Assembly: GCA_028023455.1 (NCBI GenBank)
Contig: JAQFVV010012531.1
Coordinates: 1,862,001-1,926,000, forward strand
Length of the DNA: 64,000 bases
DNA from: Epiperipatus broadwayi
Lineage: Eukaryota; Onychophora; Udeonychophora; Euonychophora; Peripatidae
Direction of reading: 5' to 3'
This document shows, piece after piece, positions 12,828-23,574 of the stretch (within the stretch, counting starts at the first letter, position 1; each line of letters starts with the position of its first letter). The notes under the pieces are model-generated. The model was not told where the DNA came from. It saw only the letters and a program-made list of their open reading frames with translations, and ran no database searches. A program made the position numbers and the translations under genes.

Positions 12828-14193
12828 TTCATGATGTCATCCCTTTTTTTAATAATAATTCCATTTTTTTTTCTTATTGCAGATATACGTTTCTTACCAA
12901 TTCCAAAATGTTGTTTTAGACACTTGAGACTTTTATTCTCTTCTACAGCTTTCCTTGCTAGTTCACAATTATACTTTCTTATGTCATTATCAACTCTTTT
13001 TTGCACCATTTTACAAAATTTGAGATATTCAATCCTTTTTAATGCATCATTTTTATATATCTTCATATTTCTTCTTTTATTCAAAAATTCTCTAGTCTCA
13101 GTAAAAATTTTATTGGTCAATTGTTGCTTTTTTCTACCAGCTATCTTTGTTGCAGTTTTTAAAAGTGTATCAGTTATTTTCATATTAATTTCATTCAAAT
13201 CTGAATCATGTTCAAAATCTACTAATACTTGAAAACAATTTGTAAGTTCTAATTTAAATTCATTAGAATGTTTCTGAAGATTAGGAATATCAACTGTAAA
13301 TATTGTTTTTCTTAATAATTTTTGTCTCTCTAGTTTTGCATTAACATGTATCTTACATCTTACTAATCGATGATCACTTCCTGTGTTAAATTTATTAAGA
13401 ACATTACAATCTTGAAATATGTATTTTCTGTTAGTCAAAATATAATCCAATTCTGCTGTATCTTCATTTGGATGCTTCCATGTCCATTTCCTTTTAACAT
13501 TTTTCTCAAAAAAAGAATTCATAATATAAAGTTTTTCTTTTTCTGCAAACTCCACAAGTCTATGTCCTCTCTCATTTCTATTACCATAACCAAATATACC
13601 TGCACCACTTTCATCTTTCATTTGTTTACCAATTCTGGCATTAAAGTCCTCCATAACAATTTTAAAATGTTGTTTAGTCAGATCAAAAGTCTTTTGTACA
13701 TTCATATAAAAATCCTCTACTACTTCATCACTGTGAGAACTTGTTGGGGCATAAACCTGAATTATCTGCATTTGGTATCTGCTATTAAGTTGAATAACTA
13801 ATCTTGCTACTCTGTCCAATACACCATCAATCTCCACAATGTTGTTCTTCCATCCATTTTTTATTTATAATGAATCCTACCTACTTCACTTGTATTTACA
13901 ATATTTGTGCCTTTGTAATATAATACATGTCCACTCTTTAAATCAATTGTCTTTTCACCTTTTCTTCTAACTTCATAAAGTCTAATAATGTCCCATTTAA
14001 TATAAGACAGTTCTTCCAATTTTTGTAATTTTCCTTCACTTGAAAGTGATCTGCAGTTGTAAGTACCTAAATAAAAAGTTGTCATCAAATGGCAGCCTGG
14101 GTCCACAATCAGAGGATTCTTGGCACCATATGCCTTTGGCCACCAATTACTGCCTTGGCGGGTGACTTTACAGCATCCTAGGAATAAGGTCAT
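12809..14193 (-). pseudogene. RTE endonuclease region (APE-type), frameshifted
   Basis: Two successive open frames (14193-13861 and 13837-12809) together encode the endonuclease half of an RTE polyprotein. The first has the N-terminal YNCRSLSSEGKL segment (Asn at residue 46) and IKWDIIRLYEVRRKG, whose Glu (about residue 74) is the metal-binding Glu of the family. The second has VYAPTSSHSDE, EDFNARIG (residues 63-70), ELDYIL (around 131) and the hallmark SDHRLV (154-159), followed by a basic, coiled-coil-like linker rich in Lys/Glu/Arg. In active relatives this domain nicks target DNA to prime reverse transcription. The first frame ends in a TAA, with a shift just before the DRVARLVIQLNSRY segment. 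Catalytic residues are visible but the chain is interrupted. Confidence 0.9.
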
Positions 14194-14521
14194 GGTTTAG
14201 TTTTGTCTATCATGATTGTATATATCTATTAGAAAAATATTTTTTATTCACACATACATTCACATTCTGATTTATCAGACAACTGAGAAGAAATACTATG
14301 GTGTTTCTTGATGTTAAAGTCAATAGTAAAAAGTCAGTAAAACTTACCTTGCTGGCTAATGCATGTTGGTGAGCAGCCCATCCATGGTTGTATACTATAT
14401 AAATAATAACATAGTAATAACAGCTGCAGTGCCAAGAAAGTATAGAGTGGACATTAGGAATTTGCCCTGTCTGGTTCTTTTAAGCCTTCAAGAGGAATCA
14501 AAGGGTCTCCTTTCAGTTAAC

Positions 14522-15971
14522 AGCAAACACCTTTGTGAAGTCTATATATTCATAGTATTAGGTATCTGTGAGATCTGGAACTGAATGTAGTTATACTGGA
14601 GACTAATGCATATATTAAATTTTTTGTTTAAAACTATATAGGCAGTAAAGTATTATGACCAAGTGATTATTATATTAAGTAAGCATTGTATTAATGTCAT
14701 TTCTTTTTCATACATCTCAAAATCATGTTAAAAAATTAATTATTTTTCCATGAAATTTAAATCTTATGTAACATATATATATAATGTGTGTAATTTACAT
14801 TTTTATAGCCATATTTTACATTCTGTTGTCCAACAATCTTGACTACTTTTGTTTTAGGTTTATCTTTTTGTAGATTTCTTGTTTATTTTGTTTATTTAAT
14901 TAATTGTTATTGAAACATTTTGTATGGTATCAAAATAGTGATGTTCCAAAATAACTATATCTTAAAACAAATATCGTACTATTTATGGCTCAAAGTTTTT
15001 ATTTATTTACCATTTTAAAGCGTAACTCTATGCCTATATTACATATTATTTTGGTATTATTAATCATTTTACATCAACAAATTATCATATTTCCTAAAGT
15101 TAGTAAATCTCATACAGAGATGAAATAAAAAAACAATATTAAACCTAAAGAAGCAGCTCTGTTTATTTTTTTCAGATATTGTCATTTATTGTAAGCTTGA
15201 ATAATTAGTAAATATTAGATATTCATGTCTATTATATGATTAAATTCAAGAAGATTCAGATTAAAGCTTCTCATCGACGATGGCCATAAACTAGAAACTA
15301 GCCTAAGGTTATAGATAATACTAAATGTAGATTTAATTAGCACTAACATCCAATATTTATTGATTACATAAACTAATAATGAATGGCAGTATTAGATAGA
15401 GTGAGGAGTTGCATCTGAATATTAAAGCTTAAAATAAATTTGAACAGTTAAATAAATATTCATATATCCATAGCTGTTAAAGTCTAGTTTCATATTCAAG
15501 CATTTTTATAACGTATTACAATTTTTAGAATGTTCTTTTTAAATATGAATATTGAAAATCAGTTAAAGAAATGGGAAAGGGGGAGACAATTACGATAATC
15601 TTCAGCATTTTTTTTTTAAAAAAAAAAAAAATTAAGAATGAGTTCAAAATTAAAATAATATTTTTAAAGTAAAAGTAGTTTAATTATTAACAAAGTGCAT
15701 ATGATATTGTTAGAGGTATATGTGAACAGTCAAAAATATAGGGGATTTTTGTTTTTATATTTGATTTGTTCCAGAAAATTAGAATAAAGAATAATTTTAT
15801 GAACAACGAAAGCAAATTCTCATAGTATTGTTAATAACAATTAGTTGACACTGTAATATAAATATGCATTATTTAGTTTGAAATAATAATAGTAGTAGAG
15901 TACTGATTGTAATAATAATAGTGATAATAATGATGATAATAATAATAATATATATACATTAAATACATGAA
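14522..15971. other. Gene-free AT-rich stretch
   Basis: No coding signal. A relic of the gatgaaggc/gaaactag dispersed family lies at about 15265-15420 (ccataaactagaaactagcc..., then ttattgattacataaactaa). A run of mixed A and T homopolymers is at 15608-15632. Confidence 0.55.
15885..15952. repeat. (AAT/GAT)n microsatellite
   Basis: Trinucleotide run of aat, gat and agt units ending in tatata, immediately outside the 3' end of RTE copy 2. It may partly be that element's own simple-repeat tail. Confidence 0.7.
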
Positions 15972-18900
15972 TATCATTATCATTTTCAACCATAATCGAT
16001 CTATTCTCTCCAAATTCCGTTCACCTTCTCCAATCTTTAGCCTCTCTTCTCCAGCACATTTTTTTATTTCATCCATCCATCTCACATTGATCTCTTTCCA
16101 GCATAATCTCTTGGAATGCAGTTTAAGATTTTAACTGTCCATCTATTATCATCTCTTTTAGCAATATGCCCAGACAATTCCGCTTCAGTAAATTAATTCT
16201 TTCAATGATATCAGTAACACGTGATTGTACTCTCACCCGTGTATTTTGCTTTTAATCTCTTATTGTTATTCCTAACATGCATCCATACTTCTTTGAATGA
16301 TCTGAAGTCTTTCTATTGCTCTTTTGTTAAATAACTAAATCTCAGATAATAAGTAAGAACTTATAAAATACACTTATTAAAAACCTTCCTTTCTCACACA
16401 TAGGCGTATTTTCTTCTAATATTAAGTTATTTCTATTAAAAGCACTTCAACCAAGTTTAATTCTATGATTAATTTCATCCATTATGTTTCCATCTAAAAA
16501 GTTATTTATATTTAAATATTTGGTTTGGTAAAAAAAAAAAAAAATAAAAAAAAATGTATAATTTTTTTTTGTTTTTTTTTAAAAAAAAAAATGGGGGGAT
16601 TTTTTTTTTTTTTTAAAATTGGAGGGAAAAAAAAAAAAAAAAAAAAGAAAAAGGGGGGGATAATAATAATAATCTGACCAAGGTATTTGTAATTGTTAAC
16701 TTCTAATTCATCATTATCAATCTTTATTTTCTTCTTTTGATAAACTCCATTGAACATTAGTTTAGTCTTTTTAATATTTACTTTTAATCCTACTTTCTTA
16801 GTTTCATCTTTGGAGAAAATTTGTTGAGCATTACTTTAATTTTTTTTTAACATTTTCTTTTAACCCTTCTTTTTTTACTTTCATCTGATAATTCTTGCAA
16901 TATTTCATGAAGCTATAAAAGCTTATTTGCAAAAACAATTACATAATCTGCAAAATCTAGATGTCTTAAATAATCAACATTTACTTTTACTCCCGTAGCT
17001 TCCCATTTTCATATACAAAATACTTTTTGCAAAACTGGTGTAATCTCTAATTATTGTTGCATTTTTATGAATATTCCTCAGATATGACAGTATCTGGGTC
17101 TAAATCTTTGTGATCCAATGCATTAATCATTGAAGAAATGCTTATAGAATCAAATGCCTTTTCATAATCGACAAATCCAAAATATAATGGCAACTCATGG
17201 TCTTTGGATATGATTTACTATATTAAAACTACTTTTAAATCTAGCTTGTTCTAAATCCAAAGGTCATTGCAAATGAGTTGTAATTATTTTGGTAACAATT
17301 TATATAGAACTGATAAAAGACTGATAGGTCTATGATTTTTGATATCTTTTTTATCACATTTTTTACATATTCATACTGCATTCTTCCAATGATCTGCTGC
17401 ATCTTTATCATTTAGTGTATAACTGCCAAAAAAAATTCTATTTCTTCTGGTTTTTTCAAAATATAATCACAATTCCATCATTAACTGAAGCTTTTTTTTC
17501 CTTCATAAATGTCTCACTTCTTCATTTAAAATCCTGGGCAATTCAGAAGATATTATAGTTACAGGAGATACATTTCTTTGTTTTTTATTGCTATATTATT
17601 CTTGATGGAACTCCTTTATACATTTCATGATGTCAGCTCTCTTTATAGTAGGTCCATCTTTTTTTCTTATTGCAGAAATATATTTCCTATCAATATTAAG
17701 TTGTTGTTTTACACTTGTGAGACTTTTATTCTCTTTTACAGCTTTCCTTGCTAGTTCACAATTACACAATTATACTTTCGTATATCATTATCAACTCTTT
17801 TTTTGCACCACTTTACAAAATTTGAGATGTTGAATCTTTCTTAATGCATCATTTTTATATATTTTCATATTCCTTCTTTTCTTCATAAATTCTCTAGTCT
17901 CAATAGAAATTGTATGGGTAATTGCTGCTTTTTTGTGCCATCTATCTTTGTTGCAGTTTTTAAAAGTGCATCAGTTACCTTCCCTTTGATATCATTCAAA
18001 TCTGAATCATGTTTAAAATCTGTTAATATTTGAAAAAGATTTGCAAATCTAATTTAAATTCATTCAAATGTTTCTGAAGATTAGGAATATTAACTGTGGA
18101 TATTGTTTTTCTTAATGATTTTTCTCTCTCTAGTTTTGCATTAACATGTATCTTAAATCTCACTAATCAATGATCACGTTCTGTGTTGACTTTTTAAAGA
18201 ACATTACAATCTTGAAATACATATTTTCTGTTAATCAAAATGTAATCCAATTCTGCTGTACTTTCATTTGGCTTTTTCCATGTTCATTTTCATTTAACAT
18301 TTTTCTCAAAAAAAAAATAATTCATAATATAAAGTTTTTCTTTTTTGCAAACTTCATAAGTCTTTATCTTTTGTCATTTCTATCACTATAACCAAATTTA
18401 CTACAATATTTTCATTTTTCAATTGTTTACCAAATTTTAATTTTAAAGTCTCCCATTAAATGTTGTTTGGTCTGATAAAAAGTCTTTTGCATATCCATAT
18501 CAAAATCCTCTACTTTTTCATGACATTGAGGATTTTTTGGGACATAAAACCTGAATTATCTACATTTGATGTCTGTTATTAAATTGAATAATTTATCTTG
18601 CCATTCTGTTCAATACACCATCAATCTCCACAATGTTGTTTTTTTACTTTTTATTTACAAGGAATCCTACTCTACCTATACTTCCAATGTTTGTGCTTTT
18701 GTAGTATACAGTATACATGTCCATTTTTTAAATCAATTGTTTTTTCATCTTTTCTTCTAACTTCACAAAGACAAATAATGTCCCATTTAATATTATATAC
18801 TTCTTCCTATTCTTGCAATTTGAAAGTGATCTGCAGTTGTAAGTACCTAAATAAATTGTCATGAAATAGCAGCCTAGGTCTGCAATCAAGAGTTTCTTAG

Positions 18901-19328
18901 CACTCTTGTCTTTTGGCTGCCAATCACTGCCTTGGCTGGCAACCCTGCAGTCTCCTAGGAATAAGGGCCATGATTTATTTTTGTCTTGTCATCATTGTAA
19001 ATATTTATTAGCAGAAATAGTCATTCTCATACACATTCATTCTGCCTTCAAGAAAACTCAAGCGATATTTCAGTTAACAGCTGTCAGGCAATTGAGAATA
19101 AAAGTCATGGTATTTCTTGATATTAAACGTAGAGGTAAAAAGCCTATAAACTCACCACATTGGCTAATGCATGTTGCTATGCAGCCCATCTATGTTCATA
19201 TACTATATGAATAAGCACATAGTAACAACAGCTGCACTGATAAGAACATATTGAATGGACATTAGGAAATTGCCCTCTCAGTTTCTTTAAGGTCTCCAAG
19301 AGAAATCAAGGGATCTCCTTTCAGTTAA
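15972..19328 (-). mobile_element. RTE retrotransposon, copy 2 (heavily decayed)
   Basis: Collinear with copy 1 throughout on the minus strand. It shares the 3' region (tcttggaatgcagttt), the RT region (gaatcaaatgccttttcata, near 17150), the linker (atcattatcaactctttttt), the endonuclease region and the 5' region (ggctaatgcatgttg, then gatctcctttcagttaa). Many stops and indels separate it from copy 1; for example the RT FVDYEKAFDSI segment is still readable near 17140-17180, but the surrounding frame is lost. It is interrupted at about 16530-16665 by a homopolymer block. The plus-strand frames over it are antisense shadows. Confidence 0.9.
16530..16672. repeat. Homopolymer-run block inside RTE copy 2
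   Basis: About 140 bp made almost only of A, T and G homopolymers (poly-A, poly-T, gggggg, poly-A, ggggggg), ending at gataataataataatctga. Copy 1 has no counterpart at this position. The composition is unlike ordinary insertions and may reflect low-quality base calling or assembly rather than biology. Confidence 0.75.
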
Positions 19329-21520
19329 TTCTTTTCTGCAACCATAATTTGTTATACTGGATATTAATTTATTTAAAAACAAAAAATATGGAATAAATAA
19401 TCACAAAAATTCAAATTGTATGTGGAAAAAATAATAAAACAAATTGTGAATGAAAAAAAAAAATCAAACTTAAATATTTAATTCTTCCTTCTCATTATTT
19501 TAAATAGAAAAAGATAATTAAATATTGTTTTACCTTCAATAATTTTCAAATAATTCACAAAAAATATTTGGAAATATTGTTTAGAATTTTCACATTTAAA
19601 ATTAAAAAAATATTTTTTAATCACCAATTATGTTATATAATCTTTTAATATTTGAAAACTGAAAAAAGTTATTTTGTTTGTCTCATGGTTAATTTAAAAA
19701 AAAAAAATTAACATTAATTTTTTATTTGCACTATACCTTTTATATTATAATTTTAAATGGAGTTTTTGCTTTGAAATGATTACTTCTTTCTATTTTCAAG
19801 AGACAGGTGACCTTTAAGCTGAATTAAGATGTCATATAATAAAATTAAATGAGATGAAAATTTTTCTGTACTTGTTATTTGTAAAATGAATTTGTTTGGG
19901 TGGTTTTTGGTAAGTGAGCTTTTGTTCAGTGAATCAGTGAAATTCTTTATCATGTTCTAAAATGATCCAATTTTGATTGAATCATTGCAGGCAATCATGT
20001 TCCATGCATGTGTATTGAATGAGGATCATTCTTTCATGTTTAATTTTCTGAATTATATTAATATACTAGTTGATAAATATTTCATACTGAAAATAAATTT
20101 TTTTTCTCATGATTTTTTTCAGAATAACAAATGTTTGACTTATTAAAAAAGTTACATTTCCTAATTAATATAAGAATATGAATATTAATAGTTTGTTAGG
20201 AGTATTGTAAAAGAGAGAGAAAAGTATAAAAAAAAAGAAAATATTTTTTGCTCTTTCTCTTCAGTAATTTACCTGTCTATAGGTTTATCGATTTTTAAAA
20301 AGAAAAAAATGAAGTATTTACAATTTTTGTAAAAAATATTGTTTTTCAGTTAATTAAAGTTGATTTTTCCTTTCTTTTCTTTTTATCTCTAAAGAGATTT
20401 AAAATGCCTTGCCAAATTAAAGGATTATCTTAATTTCTAGTGATTAAGAAGAAAAAAATACAGAGGATTTTTTTTTTATAATTAGAAATTTAATTAATTA
20501 ACAAAAAAGAGGGAAATAATCTCTTATAAAGTAAAATTGAATTGGTCATTATTTAATGCTGTCATTTTTGAGATATTATGTGGTTGGATGGATAAGAAGA
20601 CTATTAAAAATAAGAAAGAGGCAGGTTAACTGCTTGGATCCTGAGGTGCCATTTTGAATTTTTTAAAAAACTGACCTGAGTCACAATTGTCACAATTACT
20701 TCAGTTTTAATAATGTTAGAGCAAAAAACTTTACATTGGTAGAAACTAGAAAAAGTAAGGAAAACAATAAGCCTAAGATAAATAGTAATAACTATAAAAA
20801 TAAGGAAAAAAGAAATTTTCACATCCAAAATAATTTTTTTATTGTTTGTTCATAATTTGTAATTTATCATTAACTAAAGTTCAAATTACATCTTCAGTGA
20901 TAATTTCTTTGTTTTCCTCACAAAATTTCCATTCTATTAACATATAATACTTCTTACCTGAGATAATCCATATGTTCAGAACCTAACAATTTAGGAAAAT
21001 AAGAATTCTTCATTTTTTTCTTGCACCCCATAAGTTGAGAAAATCATTAGACGTCTGGAAGGAAAAAGTTCTCCCTAATAAAAGCTAAAAAAAAAAATAA
21101 TTCTATGAAAATGTAAAAATAATGAAGGAAGTGGAAATATTATTACTTACTATTTTAAATACAATAAAATAGTAAAATGTCATATAATTTGAACTGGGAA
21201 AATTCAAAAAAACCTTATAAACAAGAATGCACTAAAATTTTGAGTTCATAATTTTTCATTATTTGCTCAAAACTATTTTGATTTTAGATTTTGGATAAAC
21301 CAATCTTGTTCATAAAATCATCATACTGAATAACCATTGCCAATACAGAAAACAATTTACAAATTTAGAATATGAAAAAATTTCTCGTTTCAAGAGGCAG
21401 TCAAAGATTACTAAAAAGATTCTAAGACACATATAAAATTGTTCATATTCTACCACTTTCAAGATATGTCTTCCAGAGAAGCATACCTGTTCATATTATA
21501 TAATATAAATATGTAAAATA
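19329..21520. other. Gene-free AT-rich stretch
   Basis: No protein-like frame, element boundary or RNA gene could be supported. The content is low-complexity A/T sequence with several 8-13-base homopolymers. Confidence 0.6.
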
Positions 21521-21529
21521 TTAAATATT

Positions 21530-21812
21530 TTATATTATTCAATATTATTTATTATTAATAAAAAATATATCATTCTAGATCTTGTTTACCAATTGGCAAA
21601 AGTAATCAGTAATGAAGCTGTTGCAAAATTCTAATAAGGAAGGCAATTCACGATCCGTTACATTTATTCAATATTATTTATTATTCTTTTATTTATTATT
21701 AAAAAAAGATAAATCATTCTAGATCTTGTTTACCAATTGACAAAAGTAATCAGTAATGAAGCTGATACAAAATTCTAATAAGGAAGGCACAATCTGTTAC
21801 ATTTATCCAATT
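21530..21812. repeat. Tandem duplication of about 142 bp, two copies
   Basis: The phrase ctagatcttgtttaccaatt, then caaaagtaatcagtaatgaa, then attctaataaggaaggca occurs at about 21575-21635 and again at about 21719-21790, with ttcaatattatttattatt before each. Copies differ by a few substitutions and small indels. Confidence 0.85.
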
Positions 21813-22791
21813 ACGCATACTTTTATCTTTAGTAGCATACATGTTAGTTTCATTAATAATTTTACTACATAATTTTTTATTAAAAAACATATGGAAAAAG
21901 TCTAAAATAGAATACTCACCAGTTGTGAGAAACTTCAAACCTGGAATCTTGATAAAATTCTCTACATATTGTACTATATTTTATTCTAGTACAAGTTGCA
22001 TTGACAATTTAGAAGTTAAATTACTAAATTCCTAAAAAGAGAATATTTTTATTTAAATATCTGATTGATTTAGTTTAGACAACATGTGTTGTATAAAATC
22101 GAATAGAGAGAAAGGATATAAAAAAATATAATAAAAACAAAGGGAAACTACTTTGTATTTTTGTAAAGATAAAACAAACCTTTATCATGAAGCCATTAGC
22201 AGTATGTAAAATAAAATTGCAGCATTCCTTCGGTAATTAAAGATGGCCACCCAAGAAAAAAAGGAAAACTTTGTGGGCTAAATTAACAATTGTCAATGGG
22301 AGTTGCGCAGAGACTAAAAAAATATCATGACTATAAAGAGAAAAACACATCATACATCAGGGTTCTTAGATTTTGTTCCTGAAATAAAGCAGTTCAAAAT
22401 AAATATTCAGCATTGAAGAAATTATGCAGAGTGTGTCAGATTACTTTCACCATGTTAAATCATACTAAGATGTGTGAGTAGAAGAGTTCATTTGCTAGTG
22501 ATGCTTTTGCCTGATGTCATGAACTACCACGAGTGAAGCCATATCCTACTAAATCTGAAACCATGGAGTACTTACAAAAATATTAAACAGTGTATTTTTC
22601 CCCAAAATAAATCCATGCATGGTAAATTCTATAATATGGTACGTGAACAGTTAAACTTCCCAGTAATATCAGTGATCACTTTCTCTTGAACTCTTAAATG
22701 TGATAAACTGTTGTCTTGAGTCATATCCATTAAAATAAAATCTTAGCAGTAGTTTTAATCCATATTTATTTTCTTTTATATTTTATTCTCT
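21813..22791. other. Gene-free stretch
   Basis: No recognisable gene. The segment 22190-22740 is somewhat less AT-rich than its surroundings but has no usable frame and no terminal repeat. Confidence 0.55.
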
Positions 22792-22888
22792 CAATAATAT
22801 TAAATATTTCATCAAGTATCAATAAATTTAAATATAACCTACGTATATTTAAATTTATTGATACATGATGAAATATTTAATATTATTG
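22792..22888. repeat. Near-perfect hairpin, 43-nt arms
   Basis: Arms 22792-22834 and 22846-22888 are reverse complements with one mismatch (aagtatc in the left arm facing gatacat in the right), around an 11-nt spacer (taacctacgta region). Very AT-rich. It could be a hairpin-forming non-coding element or a small foldback repeat. Confidence 0.9.
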
Positions 22889-22999
22889 AAATTCATTTAA
22901 AATTAACCATTATTATAATTTGAGTAAATAAATTGCTGATGCTGTATTTGAAAACACAATCCTCTGGGTAGTCCAAATAATTTCATCATGACTAAATAA

Positions 23000-23075
23000 A
23001 TAGGTGGGGTTTGGCCAGTGGATTCTTATATAGAATCCTGGTGCCTTTTCAAATAAATTAAAAGCTGGTTCTCTC
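23000..23075 (-). repeat. Second copy of the short dispersed repeat at 3960-4025
   Basis: Plus-strand ccagtggattcttatataga and ggtgccttttcaaataaatt are the reverse complement of the phrase at 3960-4025. The repeat lies about 140 bp below the broken coding remnant at 23213-23521. Confidence 0.55.
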
Positions 23076-23212
23076 CTCTCTATTGTTCAACTTTAGTTAT
23101 GTTTAGCAGGTTGTGTGACCAGGAAAAATAATTGTATTCGATAAAATTCACTGAAATTTTCTGATGAAAATTTATCAAATTGAATGTAATTTGGTCGCTG
23201 TATGTGAGATAA

Positions 23213-23521
23213 TTAACTCATAAAAGTCCTAATTATATTATGGACATTACAATATATTGGTTCAGCGATTACATTCAAAGGCACATTATTGCTAGATGAA
23301 GGGCTGCTAATATCTGGATGCATAATACTAGATGAAGGGCCTGGTGTGCTGCTATCGGACTGAGGTACCTTTTTGGCTTTTTTTCATCTTTTGGCTGCTA
23401 ATGGAGTTTCTTCTTCTGATGAAGTGAAATATTCTCAATCACTGTATGAAATAGTTTCATCGGAGTCAAAGGACCTTGAATCAATGCTGGTAGAATCCGT
23501 TTCTGAATCCACTTTTTCCAT
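23213..23521 (-). pseudogene. Broken acidic/Ser-rich coding remnant with basic cluster
   Basis: From ATG at 23521 to TAA at 23213 there are 102 codons in one frame, interrupted by two TGA stops. The translation is compositionally protein-like: MEKVDSETDSTSIDSRSFD, then an acidic EYFTSSEEETPLAAKR segment, a stop, KKAKKVPQSDSSTPGPSSS and a Ser/Pro/Asn tail. Both stops would be Arg (CGA) before a CpG-to-TpG change, and one sits in an Lys/Arg cluster that looks like a nuclear localisation signal. Just upstream on the same strand, a pyrimidine tract ending ctgttttttag (around 23558-23568) resembles a splice acceptor. Such acidic N-termini occur in piggyBac-type and other DNA transposases and in nuclear proteins. 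I do not recognise the family. Confidence 0.55.
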
Positions 23522-23574
23522 CTAGTTTTCTTCTGTGCTTTTCCTCTGTACAATCTAAAAAACAGAAAAAAAAA

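Larger units (their letters stand above)
11311..14521 (-). mobile_element. RTE-clade non-LTR retrotransposon, copy 1 (near full length, dead)
   Basis: Minus-strand element with a 5' region (about 14200-14521), an AP-type endonuclease, a linker, a reverse transcriptase and an RTE C-terminal tail. It ends in a simple (tga/tca)n tail at about 11311-11330. The same order and DNA are found in copy 2 at 15972-19328, and the shared 5' limit (ctttcagttaa) defines this end. The roughly 3.2-kb size and the short microsatellite-like 3' tail fit RTE/BovB-type elements. The coding region is broken into four or more frames, so this copy cannot move itself. Confidence 0.92.

Noticed and set aside
12439-13801. 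Plus-strand open frames of 131-143 codons (12439-12834, 12831-13232, 13370-13801)
   Set aside because: They are antisense to the RTE endonuclease and RT frames, whose motifs are unmistakable on the minus strand.
17627-19214. Plus-strand frames of 64-102 codons over RTE copy 2
   Set aside because: Antisense shadows of the decayed RTE, with no protein features of their own.
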